A DNA stretch of 64,000 nucleotides from NCBI RefSeq assembly GCF_022399565.1, contig NZ_JAJTUT010000002.1, positions 620,001 through 684,000 of the forward strand, in the 5' to 3' direction. The position numbers and the translations under genes are program-made. The stretch is from Flavobacterium algicola. Lineage in GTDB: Bacteria > Bacteroidota > Bacteroidia > Flavobacteriales > Flavobacteriaceae. The notes under the pieces were generated by a model. It ran no database searches, had not been told where the DNA came from, and saw nothing but the letters and a program-made list of their open reading frames with translations. Numbering within the stretch: position 1 is the first letter of the stretch; every line of letters starts with the position of its first letter. Positions 39,253 to 46,412 of the stretch are shown piece by piece.

Positions 39253-40041
39253 ATGAATCAACCATTAGCTTATGTTCATCCAGGTGCCAAAATCGCCAAA
39301 AATGTGGTTATAGAGCCTTTTACAACTATTCATAATAATGTAATTATTGGAGATGGAACATGGATCGGTTCCAATGTTACCATTATGGAAGGTGCTAGAA
39401 TTGGTAAAAATTGTAACATTTTTCCAGGCGCAGTTATTTCTGCCGTACCACAAGATTTAAAATTTGGAGGGGAAGATTCTCTAGCCATTATTGGTGATAA
39501 CTGTACTATTAGAGAGTGCGTTACCATTAATAGAGGTACTATTGCATCAGGTCAGACGACCATTGGAAACAATTGTTTAATTATGGCAGCTGCACATATT
39601 GCGCATGATTGTCACGTAGGAGACAATGCTATTATTGTAAATGGTGTTTTATTAGGCGGACATGTTACAGTTGGTAATTACGCTGTAATTGGAGGTTTGT
39701 CAGCAGTTCATCAGTTCATCAGTATTGGTGATCATGCTATGATTTCTGGTGGATCGTTGTTACGTAAAGACGTTCCTCCGTATACGAAGGCAGCAAAAGA
39801 GCCTTTATCATATGTTGGTATCAATTCCGTTGGACTAAGAAGAAGAGGCTTTACAACCGAAAAGATTAGAGAGATTCAGGATATATATCGGATTCTTTAT
39901 CAAAAAAACTATAACACAACACAAGCTATAGGAATCATTGAGGCCGAAATGGAAGCAACTCCAGAACGTGATGAAATTTTAGATTTTATTCGAAATTCAT
40001 CAAGAGGAGTGATGAAAGGTTATTCAAGTAGCACAATATAA
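39253..40041 (+). CDS. lpxA: Acyl-ACP--UDP-GlcNAc O-acyltransferase
   Basis: The 262-residue enzyme performs the first, reversible step of lipid A synthesis. It has the beta-helix of hexapeptide repeats (about 1-185), the catalytic histidine in AAAHIAHDCHVGDN (about 114-127), the HQFISIGDHAMISGGS block and a C-terminal helical domain ending RGVMKGYSS. It follows lpxC-fabZ by 49 bp in the same operon. Confidence 0.96.
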   Translation: MNQPLAYVHPGAKIAKNVVIEPFTTIHNNVIIGDGTWIGSNVTIMEGARIGKNCNIFPGAVISAVPQDLKFGGEDSLAIIGDNCTIRECVTINRGTIASGQTTIGNNCLIMAAAHIAHDCHVGDNAIIVNGVLLGGHVTVGNYAVIGGLSAVHQFISIGDHAMISGGSLLRKDVPPYTKAAKEPLSYVGINSVGLRRRGFTTEKIREIQDIYRILYQKNYNTTQAIGIIEAEMEATPERDEILDFIRNSSRGVMKGYSSSTI

Positions 40042-40264
40042 TGAAATAGCTAGTATTGATTTTGAACTATTTATATGTTATCTTAGTTCGGAATAAAAAT
40101 ACTAGATAAGAATAATTCTATTTACTTTTAAATAAATAAAATGGTTCCTAAATTTTCTTAATAAATGATTTTATATAACTCACTACTTTAATTAGGAGAG
40201 GATAAATAAAATATAGGTAAGCTAAAGAAATTAGCTTTAAAATAATTAAAATATAATAAACAAA

Positions 40265-40831
40265 ATGGCATCTACATCAGATATTAAAAACGGACTTTGT
40301 ATTAAGCACAATCACGATATTTATAAAATCATTGAATTTTTACACGTTAAGCCAGGTAAGGGGCCAGCGTTTGTAAGAACTAAATTGAGATCATTGACAA
40401 ATGGTAAAGTATTAGATAATACTTTTTCAGCAGGACATAAGATTGATACAGTGCGTGTAGAAACACATACTTTTCAATATTTATATCCAGAAGGTGATGA
40501 TTTTCACTTTATGAATGCAGAATCATTTGAACAAATTACTTTAAATAGAAATGTTCTAGACTCTCCAGATTTATTAAAAGAAGGAGAAAATGTAATGATT
40601 CAAATCAATACAGAAACTGATTTACCATTAGCTGTAGATATGGCGCCATCGGTAATATTAGAAGTTACTTATACAGAACCAGGATTAAAAGGTAATACAG
40701 CGACAAATGCTACAAAACCTGCCACAGTAGAAACTGGAGCAACTGTAAATGTACCTTTGTTTATTAACGAAGGAGATAAAATTAAAATTGATACTGCTAC
40801 TTGTTCTTATATGGAACGTGTAAAAGAATAA
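40265..40831 (+). CDS. efp: Translation elongation factor P
   Basis: The 188-residue factor has the three EF-P domains: N-terminal KOW-like (MASTSDIKNGLCIKHNHDIY), the modification loop KPGKGPAFVRTKLR with the conserved lysine or arginine tip, and two OB domains ending in INEGDKIKIDTATCSYMERV. It relieves ribosome stalling at proline stretches. It lies within the lpx cluster, 220 bp after lpxA, and is followed by a long hairpin. The first part of the 40042-40264 gap is AT-rich and carries nothing recognisable. Confidence 0.96.
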   Translation: MASTSDIKNGLCIKHNHDIYKIIEFLHVKPGKGPAFVRTKLRSLTNGKVLDNTFSAGHKIDTVRVETHTFQYLYPEGDDFHFMNAESFEQITLNRNVLDSPDLLKEGENVMIQINTETDLPLAVDMAPSVILEVTYTEPGLKGNTATNATKPATVETGATVNVPLFINEGDKIKIDTATCSYMERVKE

Positions 40832-40845
40832 TTTTTCAAATTTTT

Positions 40846-40892
40846 GCACTTCAAGCGTAGTGATTTTACTACGCCTGAAGTGCATAATTTTT
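40846..40892 (+). terminator. Long hairpin terminator after efp
   Basis: GCACTTCAAGCGTAGT (40846-40861) pairs with ACTACGCCTGAAGTGC (40868-40883) with one A-C mismatch, around a 6-nt loop. ATAATTTTTT follows. The stem is unusually long for this window. Confidence 0.7.
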
Positions 40893-40923
40893 TAAATGAT
40901 AAATTAAATACAATTAGATTAAT

Positions 40924-41853
40924 ATGAAATTTCCAAAAGTTAGTTCTTTAAAAGAAATTGCAAATTTACTGCAATGTGAATTTGTTGGAGATCAAGACCT
41001 TCCAGTTTTGGGTATGAATGAGATTCATGTCGTTGAGCCAGGAGATATCGTTTTTGTTGATCATCCTAAATATTATGATAAAGCACTTCTGTCTGCTGCT
41101 ACAATTGTATTAATTAATAAAAAAGTTGATTGCCCAGTAGGTAAAGGACTTTTAATCTCTGATGATCCATTTAGAGATTTTAATAAATTAACAAATTACT
41201 TCAAACCTTTTCATTCCTCTTCAGTTTCTATTTCGCAATCGGCAAAAATAGGAGTAGGTACCGTAATTCAGCCTAATGTTTTTGTTGGGAACAACGTAAC
41301 TATTGGGGATCACTGTCTTATTCACTCTAATGTGTCTATATATGATCACACAGTTATAGGTAACAACGTAATCATACATGCAGGAACAATATTAGGAGCT
41401 GATGCTTTTTACTATAAAAAGAGGGAGACTGGCTTTGATCAACTTATTTCAGGAGGTAGAGTGGTTATCGAAGATAATGTCGGAATTGGTGCGCTTTGTA
41501 CAATTGACAAAGGAGTATCTGGCGATACCACTATTGGAGAAGGAACAAAGATAGACAATCAAGTTCATGTGGGTCATGATACGGTAATTGGTAAGAAATG
41601 CCTAATTGCTTCACAAACAGGGATTGCTGGATGTGTAATAATCGAAGACGAAGTTACTCTTTGGGGGCAAGTTGGTACTACAAGTGGTATTACTATTGGT
41701 TCAAAAGCTGTAATAATGGGGCAAACAGGTGTTACTAAGTCTGTTGCTGGTGGAAAATCTTATTTCGGTACACCCATCCAAGAATCTAGAGAGCAATTAA
41801 AACAGCTTGCTAATCTTAAAAAAATACCTGAAATTTTAACCAAATTACGATAG
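40924..41853 (+). CDS. Second LpxD-like UDP-3-O-acylglucosamine N-acyltransferase
   Basis: The 309-residue left-handed beta-helix protein is paralogous to the LpxD at 36773. It shares the N-terminal domain ([37 protein letters not shown]), hexapeptide repeats (about 95-285) and the [12 protein letters not shown] motif containing the candidate catalytic histidine. It lacks the long C-terminal helix of LpxD. Paralogues of this kind accompany lpx genes in many Flavobacteria. Whether it acylates the lipid A precursor with another chain or another sugar is unknown. Confidence 0.85.
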   Translation: MKFPKVSSLKEIANLLQCEFVGDQDLPVLGMNEIHVVEPGDIVFVDHPKYYDKALLSAATIVLINKKVDCPVGKGLLISDDPFRDFNKLTNYFKPFHSSSVSISQSAKIGVGTVIQPNVFVGNNVTIGDHCLIHSNVSIYDHTVIGNNVIIHAGTILGADAFYYKKRETGFDQLISGGRVVIEDNVGIGALCTIDKGVSGDTTIGEGTKIDNQVHVGHDTVIGKKCLIASQTGIAGCVIIEDEVTLWGQVGTTSGITIGSKAVIMGQTGVTKSVAGGKSYFGTPIQESREQLKQLANLKKIPEILTKLR

Positions 41854-41855
41854 TT

Positions 41856-42218
41856 ATGACTGCAAAAGAATTAGTTGTTGATTTTTATAAATCAGATGCA
41901 CTTATTGATAGCGAAATAATGAAAAATTATATCCATCCAGAGATTCGAATCGACTGGAATAATAGTAGCGGATATTCTGAATTAAATTACGACTCTCTTT
42001 TGTCTCTTATAACAGATTTAAGTATAGGTTATATTCGATCAAAAGTTAAAATAAGTCAAATCGTAGCAGAAAATAATATGATTTCTGTACGGTATACTCA
42101 TTTTGTTAAAACTATTGAAAACCCAAGAGAGGACATGCTCTTAGGTTATTTCATGGCGATCTGGGAGATAAAAGACGATAAATTATATCGCGGGTTTCAA
42201 ATCAGTCAAAAACCTTGA
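41856..42218 (+). CDS. NTF2-like (SnoaL-fold) protein
   Basis: The 120-residue protein starts 2 bp after the LpxD-like gene, so it is cotranscribed with it. The pattern is that of an NTF2-like fold: an N-terminal helix TAKELVVDFYKSDALIDSE, IHPEIRIDWNNSSGY, and strands ISVRYTHFVKTIEN and GYFMAIWEIKDDKLYRGFQIS. Ligand and function are unknown. Many such small proteins bind hydrophobic ligands. Confidence 0.75.
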   Translation: MTAKELVVDFYKSDALIDSEIMKNYIHPEIRIDWNNSSGYSELNYDSLLSLITDLSIGYIRSKVKISQIVAENNMISVRYTHFVKTIENPREDMLLGYFMAIWEIKDDKLYRGFQISQKP

Positions 42219-42270
42219 TTTTTGTTTTAAAAAATTCGAAGTTCTCAACAGATTAATGCCTACTATTTTC

Positions 42271-42278
42271 TATTTTTG
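42271..42278 (+). promoter_or_regulatory. -7 box of sucD
   Basis: TATTTTTG is an exact match, about 36 bp before the ATG at 42315. Confidence 0.55.
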
Positions 42279-42314
42279 CAACACAAAATTTAAAAACTAC
42301 ATAAAATATATATC

Positions 42315-43187
42315 ATGAGTGTTTTAGTTAATAAAGATTCGAAAATAATTGTTCAAGGATTTACAGGAAGTGAAGGAACATTCCACGCTTCTCAAATGAT
42401 TGAATACGGAACAAACGTTGTTGGAGGAGTTACACCAGGAAAAGGGGGAACTACACATTTAGAACGTCCGGTTTTTAATACAGTTAAAGATGCTGTTGAA
42501 CAAGCGGGAGCTGATACTACTATTATTTTTGTACCACCAGCTTTTGCTGCTGATGCAATCATGGAAGCTGCTGACGCAGGTATCAAAGTAATTATCGCTA
42601 TTACAGAAGGAATTCCAGTAGCAGATATGATCAAAGCAAATGGATATGTAAAAGAAAGAAATGCTAGATTAATCGGACCTAACTGTCCAGGAGTTATTAC
42701 TCCAGGTGAGGCTAAAGTTGGTATTATGCCAGGTTTCGTTTTCAAAAAAGGAACTGTAGGGATCGTTTCTAAATCAGGAACATTAACTTATGAAGCGGCT
42801 GACCAAGTAGTTAAACAAGGATTAGGAATCACTACTGCAATTGGTATTGGTGGAGACCCTATTATTGGAACAACTACAAAAGAAGCTGTTGAATTGTTGA
42901 TGAACGACCCTGAGACTGAATGTATCATTATGATTGGTGAAATTGGTGGTCAATTAGAAGCTGATGCTGCAAAATGGATCAAAGCTGATGGTAACCGTAA
43001 GCCTGTAATTGGTTTTATTGCTGGAGAAACTGCTCCTGCTGGTAGAACAATGGGTCATGCTGGTGCTATTGTTGGAGGTACAGATGATACTGCTGCTGCC
43101 AAAAAACAAATCATGAGAGACAACGGTATTTACGTTGTTGATTCACCTGCTGAAATTGGTAAAAAAGTTAAAGAAGTTTTAGGATAA
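42315..43187 (+). CDS. sucD: Succinyl-CoA synthetase subunit alpha
   Basis: The 290-residue TCA-cycle enzyme subunit has the CoA-binding N-terminal domain ([20 protein letters not shown]), [31 protein letters not shown] (in pieces) and the phosphohistidine loop GHAGAIVGG at about 246. It forms succinyl-CoA from succinate with the beta subunit (sucC), which is not in the window; separation of sucC and sucD is common in Flavobacteria. It has its own promoter and terminator. Confidence 0.97.
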   Translation: MSVLVNKDSKIIVQGFTGSEGTFHASQMIEYGTNVVGGVTPGKGGTTHLERPVFNTVKDAVEQAGADTTIIFVPPAFAADAIMEAADAGIKVIIAITEGIPVADMIKANGYVKERNARLIGPNCPGVITPGEAKVGIMPGFVFKKGTVGIVSKSGTLTYEAADQVVKQGLGITTAIGIGGDPIIGTTTKEAVELLMNDPETECIIMIGEIGGQLEADAAKWIKADGNRKPVIGFIAGETAPAGRTMGHAGAIVGGTDDTAAAKKQIMRDNGIYVVDSPAEIGKKVKEVLG

Positions 43188-43213
43188 TCTTTTTCTAAAT
43201 TATAATAATAAGA

Positions 43214-43238
43214 AGCCTCACATTTGTGGGGCTTTTTT
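43214..43238 (+). terminator. Intrinsic terminator of sucD
   Basis: AGCCTCAC/GTGGGGCT form an 8-bp stem with a 4-nt loop, followed by six Ts. Confidence 0.85.
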
Positions 43239-43261
43239 AGTATAAAATGAAATTAAAGAAA

Positions 43262-43269
43262 TATATTTG
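43262..43269 (+). promoter_or_regulatory. -7 box of the leader before the gene at 43402
   Basis: TATATTTG is an exact match. Transcription would begin near 43275, about 125 nt before the ATG at 43402. Confidence 0.55.
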
Positions 43270-43341
43270 CACTTTAGTAAAAATCATTATTTTTTTAATG
43301 TTAATTACTATATCGCAAAGATAAACGATTGGTTTTTATGG

Positions 43342-43370
43342 ATTCTCACGCTTTTGTGGGGATTTTTTTT
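43342..43370 (+). terminator. Terminator-like hairpin inside a 5' leader
   Basis: ATTCTCAC (43342-43349) pairs with GTGGGGAT (43356-43363), including two G-T pairs, followed directly by a run of eight Ts. It lies between the promoter at 43262 and the ATG at 43402, where it could attenuate the downstream gene. Confidence 0.6.
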
Positions 43371-43401
43371 GTCAAAAACCACAAATAATAAACAAAAAGT
43401 T

Positions 43402-43827
43402 ATGTACAAAGAATTAGAGAAATACAAAGAAAACAATAGTTTTACAATTTCAGTTGATGATAGTTTAGAAGATGCTTGTAACGCTTCTGAAGGAAGTGGA
43501 GTTTTCATCGTGAACGCAATCAATGGTGATGATAAAGAACTTATTATGGTTGGTTCTACAGGAACTGTACAGAATGATGGTTCACTAAAAAGTAAAAATG
43601 GTGGTTTGTATGATAAAATTGTAAACGGACATCAATTTGCAAAAACAGGAAGAAAGTATTCTTGGCCTGCACAAATGAAAATCGAAAATATCGAAAGACT
43701 TGAAGTGCTATGGTTTGAAACTTTTAATGACACAGATAAAGGTATTCCAACTTATGTAGAAGGACAAGTGCTACAGAACTTTTTATCTGAAAATGGTAGA
43801 TTACCAAGATGGAATGTGGCTTTCTAA
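43402..43827 (+). CDS. Small protein of unknown function (possible GIY-YIG-like fold)
   Basis: The start is placed at ATG 43402 (MYKELEKYKENNSFTISVDD), giving 141 residues. A longer frame from 43267 would begin before the predicted transcription start and read through a terminator-like hairpin. The pattern ELIMVGSTGTVQNDG, then SKNGGLYDKIVNGHQF, then IERLEVLWFETFND and PTYVEGQVLQNFLSENG resembles a GIY-YIG nuclease scaffold (residues such as the G-S-T-G turn and the late glutamate). The similarity is weak and no activity can be claimed. Two terminators bracket it, so it is a single-gene unit. Confidence 0.7.
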   Translation: MYKELEKYKENNSFTISVDDSLEDACNASEGSGVFIVNAINGDDKELIMVGSTGTVQNDGSLKSKNGGLYDKIVNGHQFAKTGRKYSWPAQMKIENIERLEVLWFETFNDTDKGIPTYVEGQVLQNFLSENGRLPRWNVAF

Positions 43828-43853
43828 GCTAGCAACTTTTGATAGAAAAGATT

Positions 43854-43883
43854 AAAAAAGCTTTACTTCGGTAAAGCTTTTTT
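43854..43883 (+). terminator. Terminator with UUCG tetraloop
   Basis: AAAAAAGCTTTAC and GTAAAGCTTTTTT pair around the stable TTCG loop (43867-43870), ending in Ts. Confidence 0.93.
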
Positions 43884-43935
43884 AATTTAAAATTATAAAA
43901 ACCATTTTACTATTATTTTTCCATAAAATAATAAG

Positions 43936-43943
43936 TAGTTTTG
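43936..43943 (+). promoter_or_regulatory. -7 box of the riboswitch-like leader
   Basis: TAGTTTTG is an exact match. The predicted start near 43949 coincides with the first base of the P1 stem of the downstream RNA element. Confidence 0.6.
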
Positions 43944-43948
43944 CAAAC

Positions 43949-44024
43949 GTTATCACGAATCTCATAATGAGATAGCAACCTGCAACAACGAGCAAGGTGC
44001 TAAAACGATAAGCCAATTCCTTGG
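43949..44024 (+). ncRNA. SAM-I-clan-like riboswitch, compact form
   Basis: A closing stem (TTATC at 43950-43954 with GATAA at 44007-44011) encloses two hairpins. The first is short: ATCTCA/TGAGAT (43959-43973). The second has the P3 signature of SAM-I riboswitches: AGCAACCTGC (43974-43983) and GCAAGGTGCTAAA (43992-44004). In normal SAM-I RNAs the first arm is a long kink-turn/pseudoknot arm and a P4 stem follows P3; both are missing here. A small hairpin, CCAA/TTGG, follows at 44013-44024. The downstream gene is an NhaC/MetT-type transporter, a plausible methionine-related target. Confidence 0.6.
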
Positions 44025-44097
44025 AAAAAAATGTTGTTTTACATTCCCATTTTTAGCTTTGTTTTTCGTTATAATCATTTCATGATAAAATTGATTT

Positions 44098-45420
44098 ATG
44101 ACACATTTATTGAAAAAAAAAGGAAATGCATATGCCTTGATTCCTTTACTGATTTTTATTTTTACATTTTTAGGAGCTGGTATTTGGCTTCATGATTTTT
44201 ATGCTTTACCTGCTCCAGTTGCTGTATTAATAGGTATTATAGCTGCTTTTTTGTTATTTAAAAATTCTACCGAAGAAAACGTAGCTACTTTAATTGCTGG
44301 CTGTGGCGAAAGAAAAATTATGACAATGTGTTTAATTTACCTTTTAGCAGGTGCTTTCGCAGTCGTTAGTAAAGCTATGGGCGGTGTTGATGCGGTTGTA
44401 AGCTTAGGAATTAGTACTATTGATGTAGCCTATTTTCCTTTGGGAATCTTTTTAATTGCTGCTTTTTTATCAACGGCTACAGGAACTTCGGTTGGAGCTA
44501 TTGTTGCCATTGGTCCTATTGCAGTAGACTTGGCTAATTCAAGTGGAGCTTCATTATCCTTGATAGCCGGTGCATTATTGGGTGGTTCTATGTTGGGCGA
44601 TAACCTATCGATGATTTCCGATACTACAATTGCAGCAACTCAATCGCTGGGTTGTGAATTAAAAGACAAATTTAAAGTTAATTTATTTATTGCTTTACCG
44701 GCCGCAATAATTACAATTATATTGTTTTATTTCCTTGGATTAAATTCAGATATTACAGCAGAAGCAATTACTAAAACCAGTTTTGAATGGGTTACTATTG
44801 TTCCTTATATATTAATTATCGTACTTGCTCTTATGGGAGTCAATGTTTTTTCAACTTTAATTATTGGTACCGTATTGGCTGGCTTGATTGGTTATTTTGG
44901 AAATCATTTTACCGTGATGGAATTTGCTCGAAAAGTCTATGAAGGATTTACTAGTATGACCGAAATATTTTTATTATCTATGCTTACAGGAGGGTTAGCT
45001 GCTATGGTAGACAAAGCGGGTGGAATCGATTTTTTATTGCACCAAATAAAAAAAAGAATCAAAAATAAAAAATCAGCTCAATTGGGAATAGGAGCTTTGG
45101 TTGGTTTTACCAATGTAGCGATTGCCAACAATACCGTTTCAATTGTAATTACTGGAGGAATTGCAAAGGAAATTAACGAGGAATACAATTTGAGTTCCAA
45201 AAAAACAGCAGCTATTCTGGATATATTTTCTTGTGTTATACAGGGAATATTACCCTACGGAGCACAAGTGCTTTTAATATTAAGTTTTGCGAAAGGTAAA
45301 TTAGACTTTATGGATTTACTCAGTAATGCTTGGTATCATTTGTTTTTATTTCTCTTTACCTTGATTGCTATTTATAGTACTTTTTGGGATAAATTGGTAA
45401 AACGTTTTTTTAAACTATAA
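44098..45420 (+). CDS. NhaC-family transporter, possible MetT-type methionine transporter
   Basis: The 440-residue polytopic protein belongs to the NhaC Na+/H+ antiporter superfamily. It has about 11 membrane helices and the family blocks TATGTSVGAIVAIGPIAVDL and GGSMLGDNLSMISDTTIAAT (each 20 residues or less), plus AIANNTVSIVITG. The MetT branch of this superfamily was predicted to take up methionine because its genes carry SAM riboswitches in other bacteria. The riboswitch-like leader here supports that reading over a simple Na+/H+ antiporter. Ion exchange cannot be excluded from sequence. Confidence 0.85.
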   Translation: MTHLLKKKGNAYALIPLLIFIFTFLGAGIWLHDFYALPAPVAVLIGIIAAFLLFKNSTEENVATLIAGCGERKIMTMCLIYLLAGAFAVVSKAMGGVDAVVSLGISTIDVAYFPLGIFLIAAFLSTATGTSVGAIVAIGPIAVDLANSSGASLSLIAGALLGGSMLGDNLSMISDTTIAATQSLGCELKDKFKVNLFIALPAAIITIILFYFLGLNSDITAEAITKTSFEWVTIVPYILIIVLALMGVNVFSTLIIGTVLAGLIGYFGNHFTVMEFARKVYEGFTSMTEIFLLSMLTGGLAAMVDKAGGIDFLLHQIKKRIKNKKSAQLGIGALVGFTNVAIANNTVSIVITGGIAKEINEEYNLSSKKTAAILDIFSCVIQGILPYGAQVLLILSFAKGKLDFMDLLSNAWYHLFLFLFTLIAIYSTFWDKLVKRFFKL

Positions 45421-45479
45421 TTACGATTAGATTTGTGAGGTAAATGAATTTGAAATTTTTTTTAAAAAAGGAATTACTC

Positions 45480-45487
45480 TATATTTG
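45480..45487 (+). promoter_or_regulatory. -7 box of the fabG leader RNA
   Basis: TATATTTG is an exact match. The expected transcription start (about 45494) lies at the beginning of the structured element at 45497, making that element the 5' leader of fabG. Confidence 0.55.
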
Positions 45488-45496
45488 ACAACTCTT

Positions 45497-45578
45497 AGAT
45501 AGCCCTGATAGCAGTGAAAATCCTTTTATATCCGCCATGCGGACATAAAAGATTGCAACGTATAGCAGGAATAGCTTC
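45497..45578 (+). ncRNA. Structured element, copy 2, in the fabG leader (possibly Rfam Flavo-1)
   Basis: Conserved ATAGCCCTGATAG (45499-45511) and ATAGCAGGA (45562-45570) flank a stem. The left arm is ATCCTTTTATATCCGC (45520-45535) and the right arm is GCGGACATAAAAGAT (45539-45553). A bulged C is at the same place as in the copy at 28815. The stem arms differ from that copy yet remain paired. It ends about 28 bp before the fabG ATG. Confidence 0.65.
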
Positions 45579-45605
45579 AAATAAAAAATAAATTAATTTT
45601 TAAAT

Positions 45606-46352
45606 ATGAAATTACTAGAAGGAAAAGTGGCGATCATTACAGGTGCAAGTCGTGGAATAGGTAGAGGAGTAGCAGAAGTTTTTGCTAAACATGGAGCTAA
45701 TGTAGCTTTTACATACAGTTCTTCTGCAGCATCTGCTTTAGAATTAGAAAATGAATTAAATGCATTAGGTATTAAAGCAAAAGGTTATCAATCAAATGCG
45801 GCGGATTTTAATGAATCTCAAATTTTAGTTGATAAAGTTCTAGAGGATTTTGGTACAATTGATATTCTTATAAACAATGCCGGAATTACTAAGGATAATT
45901 TATTAATGCGTATCTCAGAAGCTGATTTTGATTCAGTTATCGCGGTTAATTTAAAGTCTGTATTTAATATGACCAAAGCGGTACAAAAAACTTTTTTAAA
46001 GAAACGTGCTGGTTCAATTATCAACATGAGTAGTGTGGTAGGTGTTAAAGGTAATGCTGGGCAAACTAATTATGCAGCTTCAAAGGCAGGTGTAATTGGA
46101 TTTACAAAGTCAGTAGCTCTTGAATTGGGTTCACGTAATATTCGTTGTAATGCAATTGCTCCTGGATTTATCGAAACTGAAATGACAGGAAAGTTAAGTG
46201 AAGAAGTGGTCCAAGGATGGAGAGATGGTATCCCGTTGAAACGTGGAGGAACTACAGAAGATGTGGCTAATGCGTGTCTTTTCCTAGCATCTGATATGAG
46301 CGCATATGTTACAGGGCAGACATTAAACGTATGTGGTGGAATGCTAACGTAG
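45606..46352 (+). CDS. fabG: 3-oxoacyl-ACP reductase
   Basis: The 248-residue short-chain dehydrogenase reduces 3-oxoacyl-ACP with NADPH in fatty-acid elongation. It has the Rossmann motif TGASRGIGRG (about 12-21), NNAGIT (about 89-94), the catalytic serine in INMSSVVG, the YAASKAG catalytic Tyr-Lys and the C-terminal SAYVTGQTLNVCGGM. The length is standard. It is transcribed behind the structured leader at 45497. Confidence 0.95.
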   Translation: MKLLEGKVAIITGASRGIGRGVAEVFAKHGANVAFTYSSSAASALELENELNALGIKAKGYQSNAADFNESQILVDKVLEDFGTIDILINNAGITKDNLLMRISEADFDSVIAVNLKSVFNMTKAVQKTFLKKRAGSIINMSSVVGVKGNAGQTNYAASKAGVIGFTKSVALELGSRNIRCNAIAPGFIETEMTGKLSEEVVQGWRDGIPLKRGGTTEDVANACLFLASDMSAYVTGQTLNVCGGMLT

Positions 46353-46412
46353 TAGATAAACATCAATATTTAATGCTATATTGATTACTTAGAATAAAGT
46401 TTACTTTAAAAT

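Noticed and set aside
43267..43401. N-terminal extension of the gene at 43402 from an upstream ATG.
   Set aside because: It would begin before the predicted transcript start and translate a terminator-like hairpin; the sequence looks non-protein-like.
44024..44060. Possible terminator from AAAAATG pairing with CATTTTT after the riboswitch-like RNA.
   Set aside because: The stem is AT-only with a long loop and no clean T-run, so expression platform is left open.
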